Part shown: positions 1 to 6,246 of the stretch, piece after piece
Layout of the letters: each line of letters starts with the position of its first letter
How positions within the stretch are numbered: the stretch's first letter is position 1
The notes under the pieces: generated by a model
Database searches by the model: none
What the model was told of the DNA's origin: nothing
The model's input: the letters and a program-made list of their open reading frames with translations, nothing else
Program-made: the position numbers and the translations under genes
Assembly (NCBI GenBank): GCA_016282655.1
Contig: JAEELK010000164.1
Coordinates: forward strand, 1-12,653
DNA from: Bacillota bacterium
GTDB lineage: Bacteria > Bacillota > Clostridia > Peptostreptococcales > Anaerovoracaceae
Length of the DNA: 12,653 nt
Direction of reading: 5' to 3'

Positions 1-1
1 G

Positions 2-1798
2 ATCCTGATCATCAGCATCTGTTCCACCGCGGCCTCCGTGGCCTACGTTTATTTTACGGAGTACACAAAAGAGGTCTCCTATGCCGGGCTCGTGCTCTTG
101 AACGAGATCTTCTTCTTTTTCCACACGATGCTGGCGGGCAGCCTGACCCTTTATTTCATGAACGTCAACGGCTCCGCGCTGGGCCGTCCGCGGCGCTTCT
201 ACGCCGCCTACGCGATCCCCTTCCTGCTCGGCGAGCTCATGATCATGCTGAACCCCGCCACAAAGCTCGTCTTTTATATCGACGAGGCGCTCGTGTATCA
301 CCGCGGGCCCGTCATGCCGCTGCTCTACGCCCTGGCGCTCCTGTATATCCTGACGGGCTTCTTTTACTTCTTCCGCTACAAACGGGCCATCTCGCACGCA
401 GAAAGCATCGTCATCTGCAGCGTCGTGGCGCTGGCCGCGGTCGGCACGGTCCTGCAGGCCCTGCGTTCCGAGCTGCTGGTGGAGCTCTTCCTGGAGTCCA
501 TCGCGATCCTCACGCTGATGATCATCCTGGAGGATCACAGCAGGGCGCTCGACCAGGCGACGCAGGTCTCCAACCGCAGCGCCTTCAACGAAACGAACAA
601 GCGGCTGATGGAGACGGAGCAGCGCTACAGCATCGTGCTGCTGCGGATCCAGAATTTCAATTTCTTCTCGCGCCTCTTCAACAGCAGGAGCATGGACCGC
701 CTCATGGCGGACGTGGCCGCCTGGCTGCAGCACTTCGCCGGATGGGAAGACATCTTCCGCTTCTGGCAGGAAGGCTTCGCGATCCTCGTGTACGACCCGG
801 AGGGCAGAAGGGCCGAATCGCTTGCGCGGACGTTCAGCACGCGCTTCGATTCCGTCTGGAGCACGGATGAGGTGAGCGCGAAGCTCGAGACCGTCACGGG
901 CGTCGTGCGCGTGCCGGAGGACGTAAACAGCCTGCCGCAGCTGCAGGACCTGCTGATCAGCGGCTTTCAGGACACGCAGCCCGGCACGCTCCTCTCGCGC
1001 GCGGACGTCGCCGGCGCCAAGCGGGCCCTGGCGGTGGAGGACGCGCTGCGGAAGGCGATCCGCGACGAACGGATCGAGGTCTGGTATCAGCCCATCTGGT
1101 CTGCGGAGAGCGAGTCGATCGTGGCCGCGGAGGCGCTCGTGCGGCTCAGCGACGAGGCGCTGGAAGACCTGCATCCGGACGAATTCATCCCGCTCGCGGA
1201 AAAGAGCGGCATGATCCACGATCTGGGCCGCTTCGTCTTCCGGGAGACCTGCCGCGTCATCAGCCAGCATCGCCTGCCCGAGCGCGGCATCCGCTACGTG
1301 GACGTGAACGTGTCGCTCTATCAGTTCCTGCGCGACGATCTCTTCGCGTCCTTCGAGCAGACGCGCGGCGTGTACGGCGTCGCGGCGGAGCAGATCAACC
1401 TGGAGATCACGGAAGGCCTCGCGCTGGAGGAGATCGACCTGGTGGACCGGACCATCGAACAGATGCGCCGCGCCGGCTACAGCTTTTCGCTGGACGACTA
1501 CGGCACGGGATTCTCCAATCTTTCGCGGCTCCTGGAAGGGGAGTACATGAACATCAAGATCGACAAGTCGATCCTCTGGGGCGGAGAGCGGAACCCGGAA
1601 AAAGCAAAGCTGCTGGACGACCTCATCCGGATCATCCGCAGCATGCGAAACAACGTGGTGCAGGAAGGTGTGGAAACGAAAGAGCAGCTGGAGCGGGTGG
1701 TCCGCTCCGGCGCCAATCTGATACAGGGCTATTATTTCAGCCGTCCGCTCCGCGAAGAGGCCTTCGTGGACTACTTAGATAAAATGAACGGTCGTTAG
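2..1798 (+). CDS. Membrane-anchored EAL-domain c-di-GMP phosphodiesterase with degenerate GGDEF domain (5' partial)
   Basis: The reading frame is open from base 2, so the true start lies outside the window; numbering here uses the in-frame GTG at 38 as residue 1. The N-terminal ~165 residues hold several hydrophobic segments (around 17-42, 58-70, 93-114, 121-139 and 146-165), a membrane sensor module. Residues ~175-300 resemble a GGDEF domain (SNRSAF near its start), but the signature reads WQEGF at 243-247, so cyclase activity is unlikely. The EAL domain (~345-586) looks catalytically complete: E365-A-L, N424, E456, the DDYGTG motif at D486-D487, K507, D509, E543 and Q563. The expected activity is hydrolysis of cyclic di-GMP to pGpG at the inner face of the membrane, possibly controlled by the degenerate domain. 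It ends 10 bases from the convergent rnhA stop and no terminator is visible between them. The domain call is firm; the sensed signal is unknown. Confidence 0.93.
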   Translation: MLIISICSTAASVAYVYFTEYTKEVSYAGLVLLNEIFFFFHTMLAGSLTLYFMNVNGSALGRPRRFYAAYAIPFLLGELMIMLNPATKLVFYIDEALVYHRGPVMPLLYALALLYILTGFFYFFRYKRAISHAESIVICSVVALAAVGTVLQALRSELLVELFLESIAILTLMIILEDHSRALDQATQVSNRSAFNETNKRLMETEQRYSIVLLRIQNFNFFSRLFNSRSMDRLMADVAAWLQHFAGWEDIFRFWQEGFAILVYDPEGRRAESLARTFSTRFDSVWSTDEVSAKLETVTGVVRVPEDVNSLPQLQDLLISGFQDTQPGTLLSRADVAGAKRALAVEDALRKAIRDERIEVWYQPIWSAESESIVAAEALVRLSDEALEDLHPDEFIPLAEKSGMIHDLGRFVFRETCRVISQHRLPERGIRYVDVNVSLYQFLRDDLFASFEQTRGVYGVAAEQINLEITEGLALEEIDLVDRTIEQMRRAGYSFSLDDYGTGFSNLSRLLEGEYMNIKIDKSILWGGERNPEKAKLLDDLIRIIRSMRNNVVQEGVETKEQLERVVRSGANLIQGYYFSRPLREEAFVDYLDKMNGR

Positions 1799-1808
1799 CG
1801 GCGCGCGC

Positions 1809-2366
1809 TCATGCGCAGGGCGTTTCCATCGGCGGGCAGGCGGCCACGGCCAGGGCGTCCGCTCTCGCGTTCTGCTCGAGCGCGTGCAGGAACTCCGCTT
1901 CGGAGAACTGCGCCCCGTTCTTCTCCAGGAACGAGCGGTACAGCTTTTCCTGCGCCTCGGGCGTGAGCGTGTGACGCTTCACGTGCCCCTTCACGAGATA
2001 AAAGCGCAGCTCCTGGCGCGCGCACTGCTCCAGGATGGCCTCCCAGAGATCCCGGTTCTCCACGGGATCTTTTTTGCTGTTGCGCCAGCCGTTGCGCTGC
2101 CAGCCCAGATACCAGCCCTGCCGGAAGCAGTTGACCAGATAGGAGCTGTCCGAAAAGACCTCCACCGTGAGCCCGTCGCGCTTCAGCGCCCGCAGGCCCG
2201 CGAGCAGCGCGCTGAGCTCCATGCGGTTGTTGGTGGTGTTGCGTTCCCCGCCGGAGAGCTCCTTTTCCGCGCCGCCGTACTCCAGGATGCAGCCCCAGCC
2301 GCCGCTGTTCGTCTCGTTCTGGTTGCCGGAGCAGGCGCCGTCCGTGTAGATCCGTACCGTCTTCAT
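1809..2366 (-). CDS. rnhA: Ribonuclease HI
   Basis: A 185-residue protein that begins directly with the RNase H fold (YTDGACSGN near the N-terminus). Family members cleave the RNA strand of RNA-DNA hybrids in the cytoplasm (R-loops, replication primers) using two metal ions. The four catalytic acids are visible: D9 in YTDG, E50 in NRMEL, D73 in SDSSY and D170 in NARADALA. The GH pair before the last acid (G127-H128) is separated from D170 by about 42 residues, against about 10 in the E. coli enzyme. This is a lysine/glutamate-rich insertion and not a break. The start is supported by AAAGGAG (2377-2383 on the minus strand) nine bases upstream of the ATG. It stands alone, divergent from the secreted protein gene and convergent with the EAL gene. 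Confidence 0.95.
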   Translation of the reverse strand: MKTVRIYTDGACSGNQNETNSGGWGCILEYGGAEKELSGGERNTTNNRMELSALLAGLRALKRDGLTVEVFSDSSYLVNCFRQGWYLGWQRNGWRNSKKDPVENRDLWEAILEQCARQELRFYLVKGHVKRHTLTPEAQEKLYRSFLEKNGAQFSEAEFLHALEQNARADALAVAACPPMETPCA

Positions 2367-2392
2367 GCGAAAAACGCTCCTTTCTTTCCGCC

Positions 2393-2421
2393 ATTATGTG
2401 CGAAAAAGCAGGGAATGTAAA
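2393..2421 (-). promoter_or_regulatory. Probable sigma-A promoter of rnhA
   Basis: On the minus strand TTTACA (2416-2421) and CATAAT (2393-2398) are separated by exactly 17 bases. Transcription would begin near 2386, leaving a leader of only about 20 bases that already contains the AAAGGAG site. The -35 hexamer read on the plus strand is TGTAAA, a WalR-type half-site, so the two signals overlap. Confidence 0.6.
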
Positions 2422-2437
2422 GGCATCTTAAAAACGG

Positions 2438-2454
2438 TGTAATACGTTTGTAAT
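2438..2454 (+). promoter_or_regulatory. WalR (YycF)-type binding box, direct repeat TGTAAT-N5-TGTAAT
   Basis: The sequence is TGTAAT, five bases, TGTAAT. It matches every position of the published WalR consensus TGT(A/T)A(A/T/C)-N5-TGT(A/T)A(A/T/C). The 11-base register continues upstream: CTTAAA at 2427 (4 of 6 matching TGTAAA) and an exact TGTAAA at 2416, giving up to four half-sites one helical turn apart. The last half-site ends ten bases before the TATACT -10 (2465-2470), the geometry by which OmpR/PhoB-family activators replace a -35 element. No walR gene lies in the window, so the binding protein is inferred. Confidence 0.7.
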
Positions 2455-2464
2455 AGACTTCGAT

Positions 2465-2470
2465 TATACT
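2465..2470 (+). promoter_or_regulatory. -10 element (TATACT) for the secreted protein-yycH-yycI unit
   Basis: TATACT differs from the consensus by one base. No recognisable -35 exists at 2442-2447 (ATACGT), as expected for a promoter that needs an activator at the adjacent direct repeats. Transcription would begin near 2477, leaving a leader of about 84 bases before the ATG at 2561. The leader contains short inverted repeats but no clear riboswitch. Confidence 0.55.
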
Positions 2471-2560
2471 GTCTCCAAGAATACTGCAGAAGTATCTGCT
2501 TTGCCCTGCGCGGATCGCGCCGGAAAGCAGTCCGGGTCCTGCGGAAAGGAGGTCGCGCAT

Positions 2561-3094
2561 ATGAAAAAAGTGATCATGGCCCTCGTGCTCGTGCTGACGC
2601 TGCTCTGCGGCAGCTGCTTCGTCTGCGCCGCTTCCGACCCCGCCGTCACCGTGGTCAACCCGCAGGGCAACAGCACCGTCTACGCGGACAACATCCTGAT
2701 CTCCGTCAAGGTCACGGCCACCCGCGTCCTGAAGATCACGGTCTTTGAAGAAAAACTCCTGAACGAGGACGGCAGCCTCAGCTCTCTGGACAGCCTGGAA
2801 GCGCTGGGCCAGGTCACGGCGGGCAGCCTTCGCCACGTGGTCGTCTCCCCGGCGGAGACCTTCTACAGCAACGGCAATCTCAGCTTTTACACCAAAGAAC
2901 TGAAGGGCATCACCCCCGGCATCTACAAGCTGCGGGTCACCACGCTGGACGAGAACGGGCGTACCCAGTACCTGCAGGAGTGCTACGTCGTCGTGCGGCC
3001 CCCTTCCGAGGCCAAGGCGCTCAGCTTCCAGTCGGAGCAGTCCGGCGTGCTCAGCTTCCTGCAGAGCTTCCTGAAAAACATCTTCGGCAACTAA
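2561..3094 (+). CDS. Small secreted protein with a probable beta-sandwich (Ig-like) fold, unknown function
   Basis: This 177-residue protein is not one I recognise. The start at 2561 is chosen because AAAGGAGGT (2545-2553) sits seven bases upstream; the frame is open further upstream, but only this start gives a proper signal peptide. Residues 1-24 are a signal sequence (MKK, a hydrophobic run from 4 to 15, then VCA/A or CAA/S near 23-25). The cysteines at 16 and 19 do not sit in a good lipobox, so secretion by signal peptidase I is more likely than lipidation. The mature part has alternating strands (VTVVNPQGN, ILISVKV, LKITVFEE, IYKLRVTTLDENG, CYVVVRP) suggesting one extracellular Ig-like domain, then an amphipathic tail (GVLSFLQSFLKNIFGN). 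It is the first gene of the unit with yycH (9-base gap) and occupies the place walK usually has. A role at the cell surface or in WalK signalling is inference only. Confidence 0.8.
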   Translation: MKKVIMALVLVLTLLCGSCFVCAASDPAVTVVNPQGNSTVYADNILISVKVTATRVLKITVFEEKLLNEDGSLSSLDSLEALGQVTAGSLRHVVVSPAETFYSNGNLSFYTKELKGITPGIYKLRVTTLDENGRTQYLQECYVVVRPPSEAKALSFQSEQSGVLSFLQSFLKNIFGN

Positions 3095-3103
3095 GGCAGG
3101 GAA

Positions 3104-4570
3104 ATGTCCAGAGCCAGAAATATAGAAGCGCTGAAAAACATCCTGATAGTAGTATTGTTTCTGACAACGATACTACTATTGTATTTTTTGTGGGAAAACG
3201 TCACCATGAAGACCTTCCGCCTCTCCTCCATCCTGCCGGCGGGCAGCAGCCACAGCCTGCGGGCGGAGGACGTGACCCGGCCGGAGGAGATCGTCTTCTC
3301 CTTCGGGGCGGGCGGCGTCACGGCGGACCCGGACGTCGACGGAAGATACTGGGAGCTCTGGATGAACGCGTTCCAGAAATACTGCGGACGGGGAGAGCTC
3401 CTGGCGGAGGAGATCAGCCGCGCCCAGTTCCTGCAGCTCACGGACTACCGTGCGGTCTTCTGCCGCTTCGCGTATGACCTGCCTCTGGAGAGCTTCTGCC
3501 AGCAGCGCGGCATCAGCAACCGGGGCCTGAATCAGATCGCCTGCGTGACGGAGATGGGCTATTCGGCGGGCAGTCCGGAGAGCGTTTTCCTGTACGACGG
3601 CCGCAGCGGCAGATGCTACCGCCTGGTCTCGGAGCTTCCCGCGGAGGGCTTCGAGGAGATCATCCGCGCGGCGGAGCAGGGCGAATATCTGGTCTACTAC
3701 GGCGCGGCGAGCCTCTTCGGCGCGGAGAGCAGCGCAGTGCTGCCCCTGAACTACAGCAGCACGCTGGCGGAGACGCCCTGCGGCGCGGAGCTGGGCGGCG
3801 CGGACGACGCGGAGCGGAAAGCGATCGCGGAGCAGTTCTTCGGCGCGGACTTCGGTTTCGTGCGGCGCATCGAGGAGAGCCAGGGCAGCCTGATCTACAT
3901 GTACGGCTACGATCAGAAGACGCTGACCTTCGCCGCGGACGGCAGCATGGTCTACCGCGAGGCCCTGAACGGCGAGGCGGGCGCCCGCCGCGACTATTTC
4001 GAGGCGCTGCAGGACGCGCTGGACTTCATCGAGAACTACGGCGGCTGGCGGGAGGAGCAGGGCAGGCATCTGCAGCTGCGCGTCCGCGACGCCTACGAGA
4101 TCGAGAGCGACCGGCAGAAGGGCTATCGCTTCGTCTTCGGCGTCGGGCTGGAAGGCGTGCCGCTCTACGGCGGGGACGGGAACCTGCTGACGGTCGAGAT
4201 CTACGGCAGACAGGTCACGGCATACCGGCGCTGCCTGCCGGACGGCGATCTGGAAAAATGGAAAGAAGACAGAGAAAAAGAAGCGTTCTCCGTGGTGGGG
4301 CTCCTCAGCGAGGGCTATCCCGCCATCTACGAGGCGCTGCGCGGCGAGGCGCCGCCGCCCGTGCCGCCGGAAGGGGAGGAGGCGCCGCAGGAAGGCGCTT
4401 TCGAATGGGTGGCCGCGCGCCTGCAGAATGCGCGTCCCGGCCTGGTGAGGGACGCGGAGCGCGAAGGCAGCCTCCGGCCCGCCTGGGTCCTCTGCGTGGA
4501 CGACTGTGACTTCTTCTACGATCTTTACAGCGGCGAGGCTTTCGGCGCCGTGCCGCGGCAGAAGGATTAA
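3104..4570 (+). CDS. yycH: YycH-like (WalH) extracytoplasmic regulator of the WalRK system
   Basis: A 488-residue protein with a short cytoplasmic N-terminus, one membrane helix (residues ~13-30) and a large extracytoplasmic domain. In Bacilli, YycH and YycI bind each other and the WalK histidine kinase through their membrane helices and tune its activity. Assignment rests on the topology, the length (about 450 in Bacillus), the immediately following yycI and the yycJ-htrA-rlmH order; similarity of the outer domain is weak, as usual in Clostridia. A Pro/Glu-rich linker lies at residues ~415-431, before a final ~57-residue segment. The ribosome binding site (GGCAGGG) is modest and the gap to the preceding stop is nine bases, so coupling is likely. 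The codons for the membrane helix are strikingly AT-rich and form a hairpin (see 3146-3179). Confidence 0.82.
   Translation: MSRARNIEALKNILIVVLFLTTILLLYFLWENVTMKTFRLSSILPAGSSHSLRAEDVTRPEEIVFSFGAGGVTADPDVDGRYWELWMNAFQKYCGRGELLAEEISRAQFLQLTDYRAVFCRFAYDLPLESFCQQRGISNRGLNQIACVTEMGYSAGSPESVFLYDGRSGRCYRLVSELPAEGFEEIIRAAEQGEYLVYYGAASLFGAESSAVLPLNYSSTLAETPCGAELGGADDAERKAIAEQFFGADFGFVRRIEESQGSLIYMYGYDQKTLTFAADGSMVYREALNGEAGARRDYFEALQDALDFIENYGGWREEQGRHLQLRVRDAYEIESDRQKGYRFVFGVGLEGVPLYGGDGNLLTVEIYGRQVTAYRRCLPDGDLEKWKEDREKEAFSVVGLLSEGYPAIYEALRGEAPPPVPPEGEEAPQEGAFEWVAARLQNARPGLVRDAEREGSLRPAWVLCVDDCDFFYDLYSGEAFGAVPRQKD
3146..3189 (+). other. Intragenic AT-rich hairpin with T-run at the start of yycH
   Basis: Bases 3146-3159 pair with 3166-3179: the outer ten pairs (ATAGTAGTAT with ATACTACTAT) are perfect, followed by one G-U wobble and three more pairs, closing a six-base loop TCTGAC. 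Six T residues follow at 3184-3189. The stem is written with ATA, GTA, GTA, TTG on one side and ATA, CTA, CTA on the other, in a gene otherwise dominated by G/C-ending codons. The structure resembles a weak intrinsic terminator or attenuator. Its function is inference. Confidence 0.55.
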
Positions 4571-4579
4571 GGGGGCGCC

Positions 4580-5305
4580 ATGGACTGGAAGAAAGCCAAG
4601 AACATCATCATCGCGGCGCTGCTCCTGACCAACCTCTTTCTGCTCGGGCTGAACCTCTATGCCCGCTACGAAGGGCACCAGCAGACGGCGGAGGAGCAGC
4701 GGGCCATCCAGCAGCTGCTCGAGGAGCGGGGCATCCGGCTCGGCGCTGAGCTCCCGGCGCAGGAGCGCATGGGCGCGCTGCAGGTGGAATACGTGCATCT
4801 GGACGCGACGCGCCTGGCGAAGGCGCTCCTGGAGCAGGAGAGCCTGCCCGCGGACGCCTCCGAGGCGGAGATCGAGCAGAGCTGCCGCGCGTTCCTGCGC
4901 GCGCTGGCGGGCCGGGACGAAGAGTTCCTCCTGCAGAGCGTCAGCGCGGCGGGCGCGCAGACGGAACTGCGCTTCTGCAACGCCTATCACGGCATCCCGA
5001 TCGACGGGAGCTACCTCATCTGCAGCTGGGCGGACGGCCGCGTCCTCTCGCTGCAGCACAACTGGCTCCGCCCCCTCGAAGAAGGCAGCCGCATGGAGAC
5101 CATGGCTGCCGCGGTGGCGCTCCTGGAATTCGCGGGCGGACAGAGCCGCGGCGCGGCGCTGGAGGTGGAAGCGGTGGAGCTGGTCTACTGGCTGGACGAC
5201 AGCAGCATGGAGACCGCGGAGCTGCTCTCGGACACCGCCATGCCCGCCTGGCGCATCACCTGGGGAGACGGTCTGGTGGCGCACGTCAGCGCGTACAACG
5301 AGTGA
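4580..5305 (+). CDS. yycI: YycI-like (WalI) regulatory membrane protein
   Basis: A 241-residue protein starting MDWKKAKNIIIAALLLTN, which closely follows the characteristic MDWSK-K-I N-terminus of YycI. One membrane helix (residues ~7-26) is followed by a glutamate-rich amphipathic stretch and an extracytoplasmic domain with YycI-type features (CNAYHGIPIDGSY, WRITW near the C-terminus). YycI works with YycH to control the WalK sensor kinase of the essential cell-wall regulon. The start lies nine bases after the yycH stop behind a GGGGG ribosome binding site, so the pair is an operon. A rho-independent terminator begins 25 bases after the stop, closing the unit. Residue conservation outside the N-terminus is modest, but the context leaves little doubt. 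Confidence 0.87.
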   Translation: MDWKKAKNIIIAALLLTNLFLLGLNLYARYEGHQQTAEEQRAIQQLLEERGIRLGAELPAQERMGALQVEYVHLDATRLAKALLEQESLPADASEAEIEQSCRAFLRALAGRDEEFLLQSVSAAGAQTELRFCNAYHGIPIDGSYLICSWADGRVLSLQHNWLRPLEEGSRMETMAAAVALLEFAGGQSRGAALEVEAVELVYWLDDSSMETAELLSDTAMPAWRITWGDGLVAHVSAYNE

Positions 5306-5330
5306 GGCGCGACAAGGCGAAAGAAGGACG

Positions 5331-5358
5331 CGCGGCGCGAAGGCGCCGCGTATTTTTT
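5331..5358 (+). terminator. Rho-independent terminator after yycI
   Basis: CGCGGCGC (5331-5338) pairs perfectly with GCGCCGCG (5343-5350) around a GAAG loop and is followed by TATTTTTT (5351-5358). It separates yycI from yycJ, so the canonical yycHIJ locus is split into two transcripts here. Confidence 0.9.
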
Positions 5359-5410
5359 AGGAAGATACACGATATGTTTTTTTCTCCGACACAAGATCAA
5401 CACAATTCTC

Positions 5411-5419
5411 TGTCATACT
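5411..5419 (+). promoter_or_regulatory. Possible extended -10 promoter for yycJ-htrA-rlmH
   Basis: TG-T-CATACT gives an extended -10 just upstream of the yycJ start; the -35 region (5391-5396, ACAAGA) is poor. A promoter is expected because a strong terminator precedes this stretch, but this is only the best candidate. No WalR box is visible here. Confidence 0.3.
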
Positions 5420-5432
5420 TTGGTGGTAAAAA

Positions 5433-6227
5433 ATGAAGATGCGATTTTGTTCCCTGGCCAGCGGAAGCAGCGGAAACTGCTATCTCGTGGCCACACAGCA
5501 CAGCGCGATCCTGCTCGACGCGGGGATCAGCGCGAAGCGCGTCTGCGAAGGGCTGGCCCAGGCCGGCCTTCGTCCGGAAGACATGGACGCTCTGCTCTTC
5601 ACACACGAGCACAGCGATCACACCAAAGGCCTGCTCCCCATCCTGCGCAAATGCCGGAACATGCAGGCTTACGCCAGCGACGGGACCCTGCGGGGCCTCC
5701 GGGGGGAAGGTCTGGCGGAGCGGTTTCGGGCCATACGGCCGGGCGCCAGCTTCCGGGTGGGAGAGATCGAAGTGCGGAGCTTTCCGCTCTCGCACGACGC
5801 GGCCGAACCGACCGGCTACAGCTTCCGGGCGGAAGGCAGGCAGATCACGGTCCTGACGGACAACGGCGCGGTCTCTCCGGAGCAGCTGGAAGAGCTGCGG
5901 AGCGCGGACCTGCTGGTGCTGGAAGCCAATCACGACGTGGATATGCTCCGCATCGGACCGTATCCGTATCCGCTGAAACGCCGCATCCTGAGCGATCGGG
6001 GGCATCTGTCCAACGAGGGGGCCGCAGAGGCGCTGGTACAGAGCCTGCTGGAGGGAACAAGACCGAAGCGCGTGCTGCTGGCGCATCTCAGCAAAGAGAA
6101 CAATTTCCCCGAAATGGCCTTTCAGACCGTAAAGAACCGTCTGGAAGAAGCCGGCCTCTTCCTTGGGAGAGACCTGGAGATGGAGATCCTTTCCAGAGAC
6201 TGTCCCGGCAGCGTGTACGAACTGTAG
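5433..6227 (+). CDS. yycJ: YycJ/WalJ metallo-beta-lactamase-fold nuclease
   Basis: A 264-residue protein, the usual family length. It opens with the family signature FCSLASGSSGNCYLV (residues 5-19), and the metal-binding motif of the fold is complete: H58-E-H60-S-D62-H63, with later ligand candidates H121, D143, H167 and H218. YycJ homologues are cytoplasmic single-domain MBL proteins linked to DNA metabolism (5'-3' exonuclease activity and mutation avoidance reported in Bacillus and Streptococcus). They travel with walRK without being signalling proteins. The start has only a modest GGTGGT ribosome binding site about six bases upstream. It is the first gene of a unit with htrA, which follows after 19 bases. 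Confidence 0.93.
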   Translation: MKMRFCSLASGSSGNCYLVATQHSAILLDAGISAKRVCEGLAQAGLRPEDMDALLFTHEHSDHTKGLLPILRKCRNMQAYASDGTLRGLRGEGLAERFRAIRPGASFRVGEIEVRSFPLSHDAAEPTGYSFRAEGRQITVLTDNGAVSPEQLEELRSADLLVLEANHDVDMLRIGPYPYPLKRRILSDRGHLSNEGAAEALVQSLLEGTRPKRVLLAHLSKENNFPEMAFQTVKNRLEEAGLFLGRDLEMEILSRDCPGSVYEL

Positions 6228-6246
6228 GGAAAGGAGATCGGGAAAC

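Noticed and set aside
1799..1808. Terminator between the convergent EAL and rnhA genes
   Set aside because: Only ten bases separate the stops and no stem followed by a T-run is visible on either strand.
3071..3142. Direct repeat CTGAAAAACATC at 3071 and 3131
   Set aside because: Both copies encode LKNI in two different proteins; the flanks do not match, so chance is the simplest reading.
3176..5284. A 702-codon open frame on the minus strand opposite yycH and yycI
   Set aside because: It is a by-product of GC-rich codons in the two real genes; its translation is Arg/Ala/Leu/Gln-rich low complexity, has no ribosome binding site and resembles no family.
5300..5307. GAGTGAGG at the end of yycI, complementary to the loops of hairpins A and B
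   Set aside because: An eight-base match is expected by chance about once in a window this size, and nothing else supports an interaction.
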